64,000 nucleotides of DNA from Dermatemys mawii (Eukaryota; Chordata; Testudines; Dermatemydidae), in the NCBI GenBank assembly GCA_007922305.1, contig ML677334.1, forward strand, positions 18,894,291-18,958,290, in the 5' to 3' direction. Both the position numbers and the translations under genes were made by a program. Positions 32,231-45,094 of this stretch are shown one piece after another. The notes beneath the pieces were generated by a model. That model worked only from the letters and a program-made list of their open reading frames with translations, did not search any database and was not told the origin of the DNA. Every line of letters begins with the position of its first letter. Within the stretch, counting starts at the first letter, position 1.

Positions 32231-35200
32231 AGCTTGAGTATTCCTGCCTCAGGTTTTGCTTAGAGTAGGATTTTCAGGTGTGCTGTTAAGACATGTAGCT
32301 AACTCCTTCTAATAGTCTAGTGTATGCAAAGCAGAGTTGAATGCATGCTAAGATGGTAGAGTTAAAGCCTATGAGGCTTTCACATTCCACCTTTGCATGT
32401 GTTAAAGTCTATGCTAGTCTATTTTCAGTGCGTGTTGGCTAGCACCTCCTACTACAGTATTCTAACTTTTCAGTCCTCGTTTAGACAAACACTGGAGCTA
32501 CTGCCCTGAAGAGTTAAGTGCTTGTTCTTACTAGGTGATTTCATAATTAATGGATATTTTTTTTTCTCCAGAATTTTTAGCATCACTTTTAAGGACAACA
32601 CACAATGATAACCAATAGCAACATCGCCCCTGAGTCCTTCCTCAGACCCCCACCCCAAAAACCAAATAGTGAGTCATGCAAAAAACTCACAGCTCATCTC
32701 TCCCACCACACAGAAATAAAAAAGTGAACTTTACCGTGTGCCCAGCTGACTGGAGGAACTGAAGATGTCTGACTTAAAGAAATGCAGTGACATTAAGTGA
32801 TGGAGCGGAACAAGTTTGGTTTGGGGCATGCGTGTGCGTGTCCATGGGAGGGAGGGTCCTGCTTATAACTTTGCAATTTAACATCAGAAACCAAACTTAA
32901 TTTAGTGTAACACCACCACTGCCCATGCACAAAACAGCTCCTTTGTCTCAATAATTTAGCTGAAATTATTAAAAATTACTAAGTGATAGTATTTAGCAAT
33001 GCTGAAGGAAGACAATAGTATTTCCCATAACTTGAGGGTAAAATTTTGTACATCTGAATAAAATGGAGACTGCTCTGAAGGAAACATACATGAGCAGAAC
33101 ATATTGGGTTTAATCGTTTTAAAATAAAACACACCCTTGGCTGGATGGTTGCCCCCAAACTTGAATCGGCCTTTACAGGGGATCAGTTATCTATTTATTT
33201 TGAGCTAAGTTAAGTCATATAAGGACTAATTGTGTCAAAAATAGTTTCAGTTCATTCCCACTGCAATTCTGTCAACAGTGAGAACAGTTTCTGATCCTGG
33301 TAGGTTAAACAAAGATGTATTGTTGCAGTCTGCAGTGTAGAATGTGAAGATAGTTCTGAGAGCTTTAAAGGAAAAAGACCATTTTTTTTCTTTTAAACTT
33401 CAGAATAATCTTTGGACTATCTCAACTAATGGTATTGTGTGTTAAAAAAAAATAATAAAAGCAATAAACCTTATTGAAAAGTTCTGTAGAATTTAATAAA
33501 GTACCTGTTCTACATTATTTTAATGGTACTATCTATGCATGATGCAAAATTCCTGTAGATGTATTACTATTATACATTTTTTAGAGTAGTTTCTGCTGAT
33601 ACATACTAAATTTCTGTTGAACCCTGATAGTTTTTCCTTATGAAAGTTTGTGGGACTTTTCCATAAATCCTCATGAAGTCTTGACCACACCCAGACCAGG
33701 TAAGTCTACAGCTCCCCGTACCTGACACTGAACTCTAGTTACTACTCCACCTAATCCCACTCATCCCTGAATCAGATAAATATCCAGTCTTACCTCTGCA
33801 TTCCCTTCCTCTCTTTACCCAAGCATCTAGGTGCTTCCTTTCCTATCCCATTTTTCCCTGCACCTCCTGTCAAGCATCTAGACTGGCCACCAGAAAGATC
33901 TCAACTCCCCCTCTGTTCTCTTGCAAGCCTCCAGTGTGTCACTGGCTTTCTCCCTTGGAGAGAGGAGTATATGTCTGTCTTCTCTGTCCCTGTCTGTTGG
34001 TCCCCCACACTGGCAGCTTTGTCTCCTCTCCACTCATTCTCAGCAGATATTTGGAGGTGTGGGGTGTGTTGGGAAAGGTCAAGCTGATGGAGGTGGGAAT
34101 GGTTAATGGTGTTAACGTTGTTGGGTCAGGTGGGGTACATAATAGATAAGATCTTTTAGGAGGCTCTTTCACTCCTCCCTTAATTAAGACTTGGAAAGGC
34201 TGATATGTTTAAGCATCACGCCTGTTAGGGTTCTTTTTGGATCACTGCCACTTTGAATGCCTTTTTGCCTTGATCCTCCATTGAACCAAGATGAGCATCT
34301 ATCAAATCTAATCTCTTGATCATGGCAATGTATTCCTCCAACGATTGTTTCCACCTTGTTCTGAGGACAGGGTGCACTGCTTGTCTTTGTCAAGGTATGC
34401 AAGAGGGCTCTGAATTGATGACTCAGTGGTTTGGTCTTCTGTTAGGTTAGGTGGTGCAACTGGCACTTCCATTGCCAGGTGAGTTCCTGAGGTGGCTTGC
34501 TCTTTCTGGCATGGCAGGAGGATATTGCCAGCATCCACGTAAGGATTTTCTATTGGGTTGTACTCTCACATCTGGGAAGCTGGCAAAACTCAGTGTTTGT
34601 TTAAGTTGCTTATGTGTTGCCATCCCCATGGGTTTTTGATGGAGGACGGCTTCCCTTGTCTCCTTACATCATGTCCTGGAACGGTTGCACATTTTTACCC
34701 CCCTCTTCTTGGTTCTTCTTTTCCTTCTCCTTGGTTTATGTTTCCACTTCTGTAATTTTTTTAAAAAAGCTTTGTGTTTTGCTCTTCTTTACCTATTTAT
34801 CTGCCTTCTCTGACCCTCACCTGAACAGTGTGTACTACTGAATTTGGGTTGGGCAGAATTCACTGGTGGCCCTGTAAGTGCCAAGCTATACACGTGGTGG
34901 CTGAACTGAATGTGAAAACTTGTGCCAGTGAGCTACTGCATAAATCTGCAGCCCAGTGTACACAATTTGTTCCTGTGGCAGGCTCCATTAAGGGCTGTTA
35001 TAGAAGCAGAGAAGAGAGAGAGAGGTCAGATATGAATTGGTCAGCTCAGGGGTTAAAGGCTGCGCAGCCCATTTTAAATTCCCAGAGCCAGAGACTCTCC
35101 CTCATTTTAAACATAGATTTTAAAAAAAATAGGTTGGTTTTTGATTTTGAAAGGTAACTTTCTAAAAAGACCAGTATTCTGACAACATATAGTTAATTGC

Positions 35201-38200
35201 AGAAGCAGGAGTTCAACAGTTCTGCAAAGGATTCCCTATGAAGAACTACTCTTGCCAGTAAACATTTGGCATTCCACAGAGTAAAGTTACAGCTGATCTT
35301 GAGGCTTTACAGTCACCTCTGTGCTGCAGCAGCTGGATTGAGAGAGGAGAGGAAAAGTTAAGAATCTGACAGAAGAAAAAGATTTTTTTAAACCACCAAC
35401 GGAAAGAGGAGGAGACACATCAGTGAAGGGAAAAACAGGTGAGGAGGATGAAGAGGAACAGAACTAAAGAGCAGACAGAGGAGAGAAGGTCATTATAAAA
35501 ACAGGGTGGGGGAGCAGGTAACAAATGGATCCCAATCTAAAAACATCACAGAAGGGCCCACATTATTTTAACTGGCTCTGGGCACTTGCAACATTACTTC
35601 CTGTTGTGCATTTCAAATACTGAGATTTTTACCTGATGCTCTTTCTAGAAGGTAGCAAGTAAATGCCTCCAAGGTGCTGGAACAAATGTGCTGAATTGGC
35701 ATGAGGAAGCCACCTTTCCACAGCTCTTTTTACTATCACTCCTCCTGAATGGTCTTTATTAAACTGGCCTAAGTAACTAGAAGATATTCTGATAGTTACT
35801 GCTTTTGAATTAGCATCACTGGCAGAAACTGGGGTAGGCTAAGGGAGCCTGTATGCTGGGACATTTTGTTAAATCAGGCAAACCTAGGCTATAGAACCAA
35901 TACCACGGTAGGGTCAGTGGAACCAGACAATAGGTTTGTTTTATAATTAGTTTATCCTCTTCTCGGGGAAAATGTTATAACTAAATTTGATAAATACATA
36001 TGTAAGCTGCCTGGGAACAGTACTCGTCTGTTGGGTAATTATCTTTTTGTTACAGGAAATAATTATATTTATTCTAAGTGTTAGAGGAGTTTGGCTCAAA
36101 GGTGGGGAATGTCAGCCTGACATGGTCATTAAAAAAACAAGGTACTCCTAAATGGGAATAATAAAAGGCAGTTTTGACCAAAATAATTTAGTGAAATAGA
36201 CATGTGTGCAAAACGTTTTCATCAACCCTAATCTGCAATTTCAACAGTCCGTCAAACAGTCACCCAGCTTTCTTCTTAAATTACACCTACATCATGCGTA
36301 ACTAGCGTCATCCACCTCATCATTTGTATGATACCAAATGCTAAGGTCATAGGCCTTGTTTGCTCTGAAATACCAATCTTCAAATGAAATTCTTCAGAAA
36401 TTCAAAATTCAAACTAGGTAAGCTAGCTGCTATTGTGCCATGCAATGTTATTTATTGCTAATCAGTCTTAATGGCTTCAGCATGTTAATGACCCATACTA
36501 ACTTGATTGGCACTGCTCAGTCCAGTATTCCTTCAAACTTTTAAACTGGAGCATTTTTAAAAGAGATACCATTTTCATTGTCAGTGGGGTTTAAAAACAA
36601 ACAAGCAAACAAACAAAAAAACCAGCCTGGCACAATACTTAGTTGACCAGTTATGTTGTATCTAAAATTTGATTTGTAATAAGCATGAGGGTGAATGAAG
36701 CATGCTAATAATATCTGAGGACATGTACTGCTCCATTCTCTCACAGTGGTACTATACTGTATTTCACTGTCAACCAAACAATGCACAGCAGGTATAAGAA
36801 GTGTATAAATGAGTTCAGACTAGTAGTTAGATTAGAGGGGTAAAATGAGAAGATAGTAACAGTTAATTAGAAAAATCCACTATTAACTTTTACAACATAT
36901 AGTGTTGCCACACTGAAAAAACTGGAAGGAACCGTTTTTTTCTGCTTGGTGCTGATGAACATACCTCTCAAATGGCCCTTATTTCAGTCCCAAAGTTACC
37001 CATGTTCCACACATTTGGTGACCCCTCAGATATATTGAACTTTATACCAGTCATGAAACTGACCCTACAGAAAGCTACATCAAAGGAGTGAATCCCACAG
37101 AATGTTTAGCGTACTGTGTGAATGTGTCCCTTATAGCTAAATAGTACTGGAAATGACTGGGGTGATCAGCTCAGTATCACTTCTTGTCATAAACCTGGGA
37201 GCCTCCGTGAAAAATGGTTCATGACAGACTGGCAAAACATATGATGTAAATTTTGCAATGGACACACAAGATGTTGATCCTATGTCTACTGGACTGATCT
37301 CTCAGCATTGGTGTTGATTTCCATCTTAACATTGTTCCCAAACTATTCATTCTACTGTTCAGAGCTACTTTCCAGAATTGGTAGCTGTGGCTGGAACTTC
37401 CAATCACATTTCTGAGAACAAAGGCTTATGGATGCTTACACTGTAATTAGTGCTGGTTTGTTAATGCGTGAGCAAATCCTGGAGAAAGTCATGCTAGTGC
37501 TCTTTAAATTTTATTTCCAGCTGAAATGAAATTTAATTTTATTTGCCTTAAGTAAAAAGGGTAAAACTAAAATTAGAAAAAGTTTCCTTGTTGCTGAGAG
37601 ACGATACCCCTCTCTGAGAAGACAGGGGTCTGAACAATCAGAGCATTTAGGTTAGAGGTATGTTCACTAGAAGCCTATTATATAATATATTTGAGAAATA
37701 CAACACTGTTTATCTCATTTGCTTTGAGCTGTGTTCCTGCTACTGAGAAATAGGATTTCTGTTACACTTGATCCCTGCAAACTGTGTGTCTGAAATTTTT
37801 CTTTAATCTTTATTCATTTGGAATTTAGAAACTTAGAAACTAGGTAGTACCAGAATTAAAATAGATGACAGAATTGTTTATTGAATAACTTCTTGAATTG
37901 TTGAAATGGGCCAGAGTAACGTATAGACAAAAGCTGAAAGGTCTTCGGACTTCAGCTGTATAAACCAAAGTAAATAAATGTCACCATGTCACTATTGCTT
38001 TCTCTTTCACACCAATAAAAATCTATTGAAACAAAACTAAGTAGTATTTGGGGTATCCAGTTTTTCATTTTGTTCTGGGGGTTTTCTGAGGGTGGGTGGG
38101 TAAAGAACCCCAAACATCTGTAACCTAAATAAGATTAGAACCTTACTCGCAGACTTAACTCAATTTTTGCCCAAACCTAGGTGAAGAAAGTAGTGTAAGG

Positions 38201-39049
38201 GCCAGTCCAGCACTTTCCACACCTATGACCTTCATTCTCCTACCTCCCCACATCCTCTGTTCTGTCATTCAATAAGAGTAAAACTGTGCGAGCAAAAGCA
38301 TAAACTACAAGTTTATTTTAAATGGACATGCAGAAAAGCATTATTGTAAAGCAAATTAAATGTAATGTTTTAGTCTTGCAAAACAAAAATATTTTCAACC
38401 TGTTTTGTTACATATTACAAATGTTGTGTATTATGTAAGTTGTAAATAACTACTGCAAAAAAATTGTTCCTTAATTTACAGTAAGTCTTCATTTGTGTCA
38501 CCATCACTGTACATTTTTCTTTCCTATCCTCATATCAAATACAGGATTTGTAGATGCACCATTACCTTGAAATCTAGTCAGTTAAAATACATCAAGGTGA
38601 ATAATTTTTGGTGTTAACAGCAGCCCCCAAGATACCCTATCTATTGTCGTGAGATAATCTCACTTCCCTATTTTTTCAATGGCTTTCTCTGCTTCTCTAG
38701 AAGACCCTTGCAAATGGGGAAAATTGACTATACAGGGAGAAGACAGTACAGTTATATACACACACTGCTATTAAGTGCACAAGATTTATAAATAAATTAG
38801 TGAAGAGTACAGACTCTTCCAGTTATAGTGATATTACATGTTACTTGTAACAACAACAGATTAAAAAAAAATTGGATTTCTTTTAAATAAAGTTGATAGT
38901 ATCAAGTCTGTATAAAATATATAAAGGATTTGTCTTTTTGAAATAGCTTTTTTACATTTTTAGGTTGATTGTTTAAAGTGAAAAATCAACTAAAAACTGC
39001 TCAGCTAATGTATAGTCACCAATAATGTATGTATACCAACATTGAAAAA
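32231..39049 (-). other. MARVELD3-like intron segment, 6.8 kb, no recognised element
   Basis: The longest repeat-poor part of the intron. I searched the - strand frames for an alternative MARVEL-domain exon and saw none. A CT-rich stretch at 33.7-34.1 kb and A/T homopolymers are the only notable features. Confidence 0.4.
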
Positions 39050-39367
39050 CAGGGGTCTCCAAACTTTGAGACAAGGGCCATATTAGATTTTTGAAGGGGC
39101 TTCGTGGGCTGAAGCAACTGTGAAAAAATTCAATAGATGCAAATAACATATATGCAAAATTCCTCCCCTTTGCTTCTCCGGCTGCTGCTGTGGCCCTGCC
39201 CCCCCTTTACTCCTCTGGCCGCTGCGGGGGCACTCACCCCTCTGCACATGTGGCCGCTGGCAGCAGCTGGGGGGGGAGAGGGGGGAGCGGCTTGCTCAGC
39301 TGGAGGCCCGGACAAATTGAAGCTGTGGGCTGGTTCTGGCCCCCAGGCCATAGTTTGGAGACCCCTG
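39050..39367. mobile_element. hAT-type element, 318 bp
   Basis: Terminal inverted repeats CAGGGGTCTCCAAACT and AGTTTGGAGACCCCTG are perfect complements over 16 bases. The flanking 8-mers ttgaaaaa and ttctaaaa agree at 6 of 8 positions, consistent with an aged hAT duplication. The interior is GC-rich and non-coding. Confidence 0.85.
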
Positions 39368-39999
39368 TTCTAAAATAATTTCTCAGTGGCTTGTTCTATT
39401 ATATAGTTTTTTGCTGCACCAAATCCATTGGTTTGTCAAGCCCCCGCAAAAATTACACTGGGAGTAATTAGTCATTGATTCCTAGAGCAGTACCAGACTC
39501 TCACTGGTGGTGCTAATTTGAATACCAGTGATATCTAAAACTGGGGCAGTTAAACTTCACTGGAAGAATGGGTACACAGGTAATAGATCTTGCCTTCCTC
39601 AGGATTAATATGGTTAACTGCATATAGTTGGCTACTACTGTTCATTCATATAATTGTATTTATTCACATTTTGACTATTGTACTTGACAGACTAATAAAA
39701 GCAATATGATACTGATCTTGATGCATATGCATTGTTCTGATAGGTTTTATATGTTAATCAAGTAGGAAAGGTGTGGTTTTGTCTTGATAAATGCAATATC
39801 TGTATGGACCATTTTAGCACCACAAGGAACAGTATTTCTCTCCAATCATTTTTATAACTTCTGAATTTAAGAGAATTTTCTATTTGTGTTGCACAATATT
39901 TTTAATTTGACAGCTGGAAAGAGGATAATAGATAAAGGTGGCCTGACAAGGTCAAAGGAATGATACTGTTCAGGAAAATTACTATGACTGCAAACCTTA

Positions 40000-40226
40000 A
40001 GGGCCTGGCTACACTGACATTTTATAGCGCGCTCACTTGCTGGCTCAGGGGTGCAAAAAAATCACCCTCCTGAGTGCAGCAAGTCTGAGCGCTTTAAAGC
40101 GCTCGTGTGGACAGGCTCTGCGCTAATCCCCACATGGAGGTGGATTACCAGGAGCACTGGGAGAGCTCTCTCCTGGCGCTCGCACGTGACCACACTTGCA
40201 TTTCAAAGTGCTGCCGTGACACGCCC
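40000..40226. mobile_element. Short DNA transposon related to the element at 12719
   Basis: The left end gggcctggctacactgacat and tttatagcg sub-terminus resemble the 12719-13406 element. The right end is a shorter complement, ending acgccc. tta occurs on both sides (39997-39999 and 40227-40229). Internal inverted motifs tgagcgctttaaagcgctcg are present. No coding capacity. Confidence 0.6.
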
Positions 40227-40727
40227 TTAGTCTTGAAAACATGTAATATCTAGTGGGTAACAGATGAAAAATGTAATAGGAAAAGGGTTTTTTTCCGCAA
40301 AAGTGTAAGGAAAGGAAGAGCCCCATCCTGCAAAAGAACCAAAAACACCCCAAAAACACACATCCACCAGGTGAGAGAGAAATTAAATTTTTATAAGAGG
40401 ATGCTTGTGTGCCTTGCTCCCACCTACATGTTAGAAACAGAATGTAAGAATGTTTTAACTACTTTTTTTACGTCTGTCTCCCTCCATCGAGTGCTTTGAA
40501 GAGAGAAAAATGAAAACTTAAAGTGGCATCAAATGCTGGGGGGGAAAAAAAGTGTCAGTTTTAGGTGGTAGCTTTCTTTTATTAAGTCCAGTACTGGATT
40601 GTTTAGAAAACAATGAACGCAAAAGGAGGAGAAACAGCAAGAGATGGAAAAATGCAGTTATTTTATCTGGTGCTTGCAGTTCAGTTTTTGGAAGGCTATA
40701 GCACAAACTAATTAGCATCTTCTAGAC

Positions 40728-41530
40728 GAGGGGTCTCAAACATGCGGCCCGCGGGCCACATGTGGCCCACCAAGCCCTTCCCTGCGGCCTGCAAAGCTCC
40801 CCACGGCGCCCTCTCCACCCCCACTTCCGCGCTGAGAGTGCCTTGCTGCTTTCTGAGGCAGCTGCAGCACATCCCTTCAAGCTGGGAGGGAAGGAGGGCT
40901 CCTACCTTGCCTCCCTCCAGGCACCGCCCCCAAAGCTCCCATTGGCCGGGAACAGGGAACCGTGGCCAATAGGAGCTTCATGAGAGTTACCTGGAAGAAG
41001 CAAGAGCAGCACAGGCAGGGAACCCTGAGAGCCGATCCCCAACCCCCGTCCCTGGGGCTGCAAAGACTGGTTGCAGCAGTTTCCTGGAGTGGAGCAGCGT
41101 GGGGCTGGAGTCTCTAGGTAAGCGGCACCAGGCTGGAGCTCGCACCCTGAACCCCTGCTGCACCCCAGCTCCCTGCCCTGAGCCCCCTGCCACATCCCGC
41201 ACCCCTCCTCCACTCCAGTTCCCTGCTGTGAGCCCCCTGCTGCACCCTGCACACCTCCTGCACCTTAACTCCCTGCCCTGAGCCCCCGCCGCATCCTGCA
41301 CCCTTTCTGCACCCTTTGGCAGCAGAGAGGGGGCAGCGTTGGGGTGGGGACTTCGGGGAAAGGGTTGGAATGGGGCAGGGAAGGCATGGGGAAGGGGCGA
41401 GGTTTCATAGAAGGGGTGGAATGGGGGTGGGGCTACAGGCAGTGATGGGGGGGGTGTCTGTCATGCGGCACTCGGGTCAATGCATTAGTCCTCATATGGC
41501 CCTCATGGTCATTTGAGTCTGAGACCCCTA
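40728..41530. mobile_element. hAT-type element, 803 bp, with CCAAT-palindrome core
   Basis: The left end gaggggtctcaaac and right end gtctgagacccct are inverted repeats of the CAGGGGTCTCAAAC type, with an outer base lost at each side. Flanking 8-mers ttctagac and ttttaatc agree at 5 of 8. The interior is GC-rich. At 40934-40977 it holds an inverted repeat pairing gctcccattggcc with ggccaataggagc, the core also found in three other elements (46331, 48297, 54919). Tandem-like cagctccctgccctgagccc units occupy about 41150-41310. Confidence 0.8.
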
Positions 41531-41550
41531 TTTTAATCCCCGACTCTGAC

Positions 41551-41664
41551 TAGGGTTGCCAACTTCGGTTGGATGAATTCCTGGAGGTTGCCACATGATT
41601 AATCTTTAATTATGTCTTTAATTCCTGGAGACTCCAGAATTGTCCTGGAGAACTGGCCACCCTA
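41551..41664. mobile_element. Short TAGGGTTGCCA-type element, 114 bp
   Basis: The ends tagggttgccaac and ctggccaccctа-type complement (tggccacccta) form an inverted repeat. The interior has two similar aattcctggag motifs. The same terminus bounds the larger element at 46331-47040, so this is probably a miniature relative. The flanking 8-mers do not match well. Confidence 0.6.
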
Positions 41665-42523
41665 CATCAGAGGCAGAAAAAAATCTGTCTGGGCCTAAGC
41701 AAGGCAAAGATCTTGAGAGATCTGGTCATTTGGGAATCTTTCTGCTGTGACCAGTCGTGGCTGGCTAACAAATAGAAGACATAGAGGAATAAGGTGAGAG
41801 TAGAAAGTAAAATAGGATAACAGGAGCTCTCAAGTCAAACATTAGGTGTTGCTCAGGAAACAGCCATGGAGATATTTGCCTCCCTGTTCTGGTCTAAGCA
41901 GTGCTTATTTCAGAATGAGGGAAGAGGGTTCAAGTGTGTGGTACTAATTTCCTGGGTCTCAACATGTGATGATGGAGATAATTCATGTGGTAAGGATACC
42001 TCAGTTTCTAGATATTCCACAGAAAATGTCTAAGGGGAACAGCAAGACGCCCAGAGAGAAACTGACTACTGTAAAACAAAGATACCAGTTCTGCTTGTCT
42101 GACAAGAACAAGAGAGCTGAGGCTTATTCCAGACCATCCAAGCTGTGTATATTTATCATTAAAGCCATATATGGCTAGAATCACCAGGAAACTTAATTGC
42201 CTAGAAAATCACTGGCTTCACAAAACCTGAGGTCAGCTCCTAGGCTCCCTATACAACCAAGGGGGAGAGACCCAAGTGCTTCAAACGGGATTCACAAAAG
42301 CCAGCATGCTGGGAGGCGCTCTTTCTGAGGTAGCCACGGTAACGTGTGTGTGTGCACAAAACCAGCCACTTTTGAAGACAGGCACCTAAGTCCTGGTTGC
42401 AGGGAGGTGCCTAGCTCTGCTTGCGATTCTCAGCTGCAAAACCTGCCTTGCTGTTAGGGGCCCAATAGCATTTTTGCAAGAAGCTTGAGGGAGAAGGGAA
42501 GGAAGCAGCCTTCATAACTTTCG
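41665..42523 (-). other. MARVELD3-like intron segment, no recognised element
   Basis: Nothing supportable beyond intronic sequence. Confidence 0.4.
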
Positions 42524-42762
42524 GTCTAGTGGTTAGAGTACTCACCTGGAATGTGGGAGACCCTGAGGTTCAAATCCCCCCACCCCACCTGAGAGGAGAA
42601 GGTGAGTGCTCTGACCACTGTGCTATCAGATACTCCAGAATGGGGCTCCCTCAAGCTCTCCTGTTGAAGCTGTCCCACTGTGGATAAATACCAAAGTCAC
42701 TGCAGTAGGGGAACTGGACCAGACTCTGGGTCTCCCAGGTGAGTGCTCTAATCACCAGGCTG
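42524..42762 (+). repeat. tRNA-derived repeat with multiple inverted copies of one motif
   Basis: The left part reads ggtctagtggttagagtact and then gaggttcaaatcccc, which resemble the A and B boxes of a tRNA-Glu-type polymerase III promoter. The motif gagtgctctnaccac recurs in reverse at about 42603-42625 and again at 42733-42760 (cccaggtgagtgctctaatc). The whole can therefore fold on itself. It is a SINE-like or fold-back repeat, not a functional tRNA: the anticodon arm and acceptor stem are absent. Confidence 0.55.
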
Positions 42763-43226
42763 TAGAGTCACTCATACTTGCTCTGGCTCTCTATCTTGGA
42801 CCCAATGATTCAGAGTGATTCCTTAATGCAAAATTCTGTGTTTTAAGGTGGCATATAAAGGCTTAGGGGCCTAAAAATGCAAATTGGTGTCTTAAAGAAT
42901 TTACAACAGCATTTAAGCAGTCAAGACCTAACCCCCATTGAATGTAAGTGGGAGTTTGATACTTAACTCGGGTGCTTTTGTACCTGTTTGCATCTTCAGG
43001 CATACCTTTGTAAATCTGTCCCGTAGACATTTAGTAAGACCAATAACTGAATCGTAGCTATGCCATTCATGAATTAGTCTCCCTGGATGATGATGTTCAG
43101 TCCCCTCCCTCTTTTGTCCCTTAGCCTCAGTTTGTGGTGTTTATGAATCAGGATGTGTGATGGAAACAAGGACATAAATCTGTGAGGACATACATGAACG
43201 GTAAGCCAAGATAAAAATCCACATAC

Positions 43227-43396
43227 CTCTCTTTGAGCATAGATTATTGCATTTCTTTGAAAAGGTCTCTTTCTTGGGATCATAATTTGGTGGAGAATTG
43301 ACATATCCATGAGTTGAATGTGTGGTGTTTTGGTACAGGTCTGAATTAGCAGTAGAAGTTCTTGAGTGTTGATTGCCAGGAATCCCTTGTGTTGAC
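43227..43396 (-). CDS. MARVELD3-like: MARVELD3-like gene, middle coding exon
   Basis: This 170-nt exon lies between the acceptor atttgcag and donor gtatgtgg on the - strand. Its translation is STQGIPGNQHSRTSTANSD and onward to PNYDPKKETFSKKCNNLCSK. It joins in frame on both sides: the first base completes an arginine codon from the upstream exon, and its last base supplies the first base of the GGT that opens the MARVEL exon (SKR then GILKF). The cytoplasmic CNNLCSKR just before the first membrane segment parallels CKYLCTGR of human MARVELD3 as I recall it. The rest is polar and probably disordered. The position before alternative last exons in mammals fits this exon. Confidence 0.88.
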
Positions 43397-44039
43397 CTGC
43401 AAATGGGGTAGGAGTAAAGGATGATCAATAGGAGATAGCATAGGCTAAGTGCACCAAAAAAGTATTAGTTTTAGTTTCTGGAATTTTTGCTAACGGACTT
43501 GCTTCACTGGTATGTGTGATCCCTTTCGTTTGCAGACATTTGGTCAAATGAGATCTGTTTGCAAGAATGTTCATGAAAATCTACCACCTGCTTGCATGAA
43601 CAAATATATTCACAATGTTTTGTGAATATCACAGATTTCGAAAATCTTTAATTATTCACATAATAAACCCATTCAACTATTGCTGCTTTTTTGTGATTTG
43701 CAAAAAGAAAAGAGGGAGTGGGTGGAACTCTTGTTTATAAATACCACGTACACAGTGATCACTCATCTGCCATGAAAAGCAAATACTTAACTACCAGCCC
43801 ATGGGCAAACCAGAGGCTAAAGTTTTCTGTAACAGTTGCTCATAAATAAATCTGTAAATAAGCACCACCTGTTTGTGAATAAACAAAGTGTCTCATGCAT
43901 ATTTCCAATTTACTGCATTCCACAATGATTCTTTTACAAGAATACAAAAGCATAGAATTAAAACCAGAATATAAAATATTTAATGACTGTAACATTGCAC
44001 CTACTCATTCTCCTTTTTACAATTTTACAAGATCTGGTA
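43397..44039 (-). other. MARVELD3-like intron segment, no recognised element
   Basis: Nothing supportable beyond intronic sequence. Confidence 0.4.
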
Positions 44040-44250
44040 CAATCTAGTCTCTCCCCCTTTCTTTGAACTCTCTGCCAGTTTAAGAATCTTTCTGGTCATG
44101 AAGTACTACAGCAATGAATGCAATATTCCAGCTGTGGTAACACATTGACACTGGTGCATGATTACTGACTTTCTGCTTTGATATCCAAAATTGCACGGGC
44201 CATTTTGTTGCCTTATACTGTAAACTCATCTATGAATAATACTTTTCTAC
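44040..44250 (-). repeat. Ancient CR1-like remnant
   Basis: gcaatattccagctgtggta followed by gatatccaaaattgcacggg and ccattttgttgcc recalls reversed CR1 text at the equivalent position of the copy at 7.6-7.8 kb. Divergence is high and boundaries are guesses. It may continue beyond 45.1 kb. Confidence 0.4.
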
Positions 44251-44978
44251 CATTTATGGTGGACTGGAAACTATATCCCATCCTGGCAGATAATGGCCTG
44301 ACTTTAGTTAAGGATACCTTCATTTCCTCAGATGGACTACAGCAATGCAATAGGCTGGGGCACGAAACCATCAGTCCTATGTTTAGTTCAGCTAGTACCG
44401 AACATTGCAGTATATGTCCTCAGTAACATAAGCTCTTATTAATACACCTGTTCACCACTATTCCCATAGGATAGCAAGTTCCAGGTCTTAATTCTTTATA
44501 TTCACGGATCAAAATGTCTTGGACCCAGGAGAACTAAAAGATTTCCTGAAGCTCTGGTAGGACGACAGCGGTCAGCAACTCCACCCCTCAGTCATAACAA
44601 CTTTCTATCGGGTGGGGGAGTGGGGGGGAATGTATCTGTGCAGGAGAGGGCTTTCTTGGGGGCAGATTTGAAACTGTAGAACAAATCCCAACAGAAACTA
44701 AGGATCATCAGAAGCCTCGCGCCTTCTGCTCCAAGTGAAAAGCATGCGTCTCTGACCTGCATTCTCTAATACACAGATGTAGCAGCGTGAACATAAAAGC
44801 CTTATCAAACCAAAACACAATGTTGCCCTACGAACTAACACAGTTCTCCCTCTGGGGAGGATGAGAGAATGGACTACATGTGACCGATATTAGACATTTC
44901 AGTGCATTACTGAAAGGCTCTCCACCACTACAGTTATGAGGCTAGAATAACAAACTGTATAGAACAGAATATGTCTAA

Positions 44979-45094
44979 TAGGATGACCAGTATGAAAAAT
45001 CGAGACAGGGTGAGAGGGATAATAGGTGCCCATATAAGAAAAAGCCCTGAATATCGGGACTGTCCCTATAAGATCAGGACATTTGGTCACCCTA
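44979..45094. mobile_element. Short hAT-type element, 116 bp, near-perfect 8-bp duplication
   Basis: The ends taggatgaccag and ttggtcaccctaa-type complement (ttggtcacccta) form inverted repeats of the TAGGGTGACCA type. Flanking 8-mers atgtctaa and acgtctaa agree at 7 of 8. It shares ends and interior (cgggactgtccctataag) with the element at 49987-50109, which lies in the opposite orientation. Confidence 0.82.

Noticed and set aside
40902..41301. Frames of 104 and 116 codons on the - strand
   Set aside because: They lie wholly within a GC-rich hAT-type element with tandem-like units and share no known domain.
42524..42600. Functional tRNA-Glu gene
   Set aside because: Box-like motifs are present, but there is no anticodon arm or paired acceptor stem, and the motif recurs in reverse nearby.
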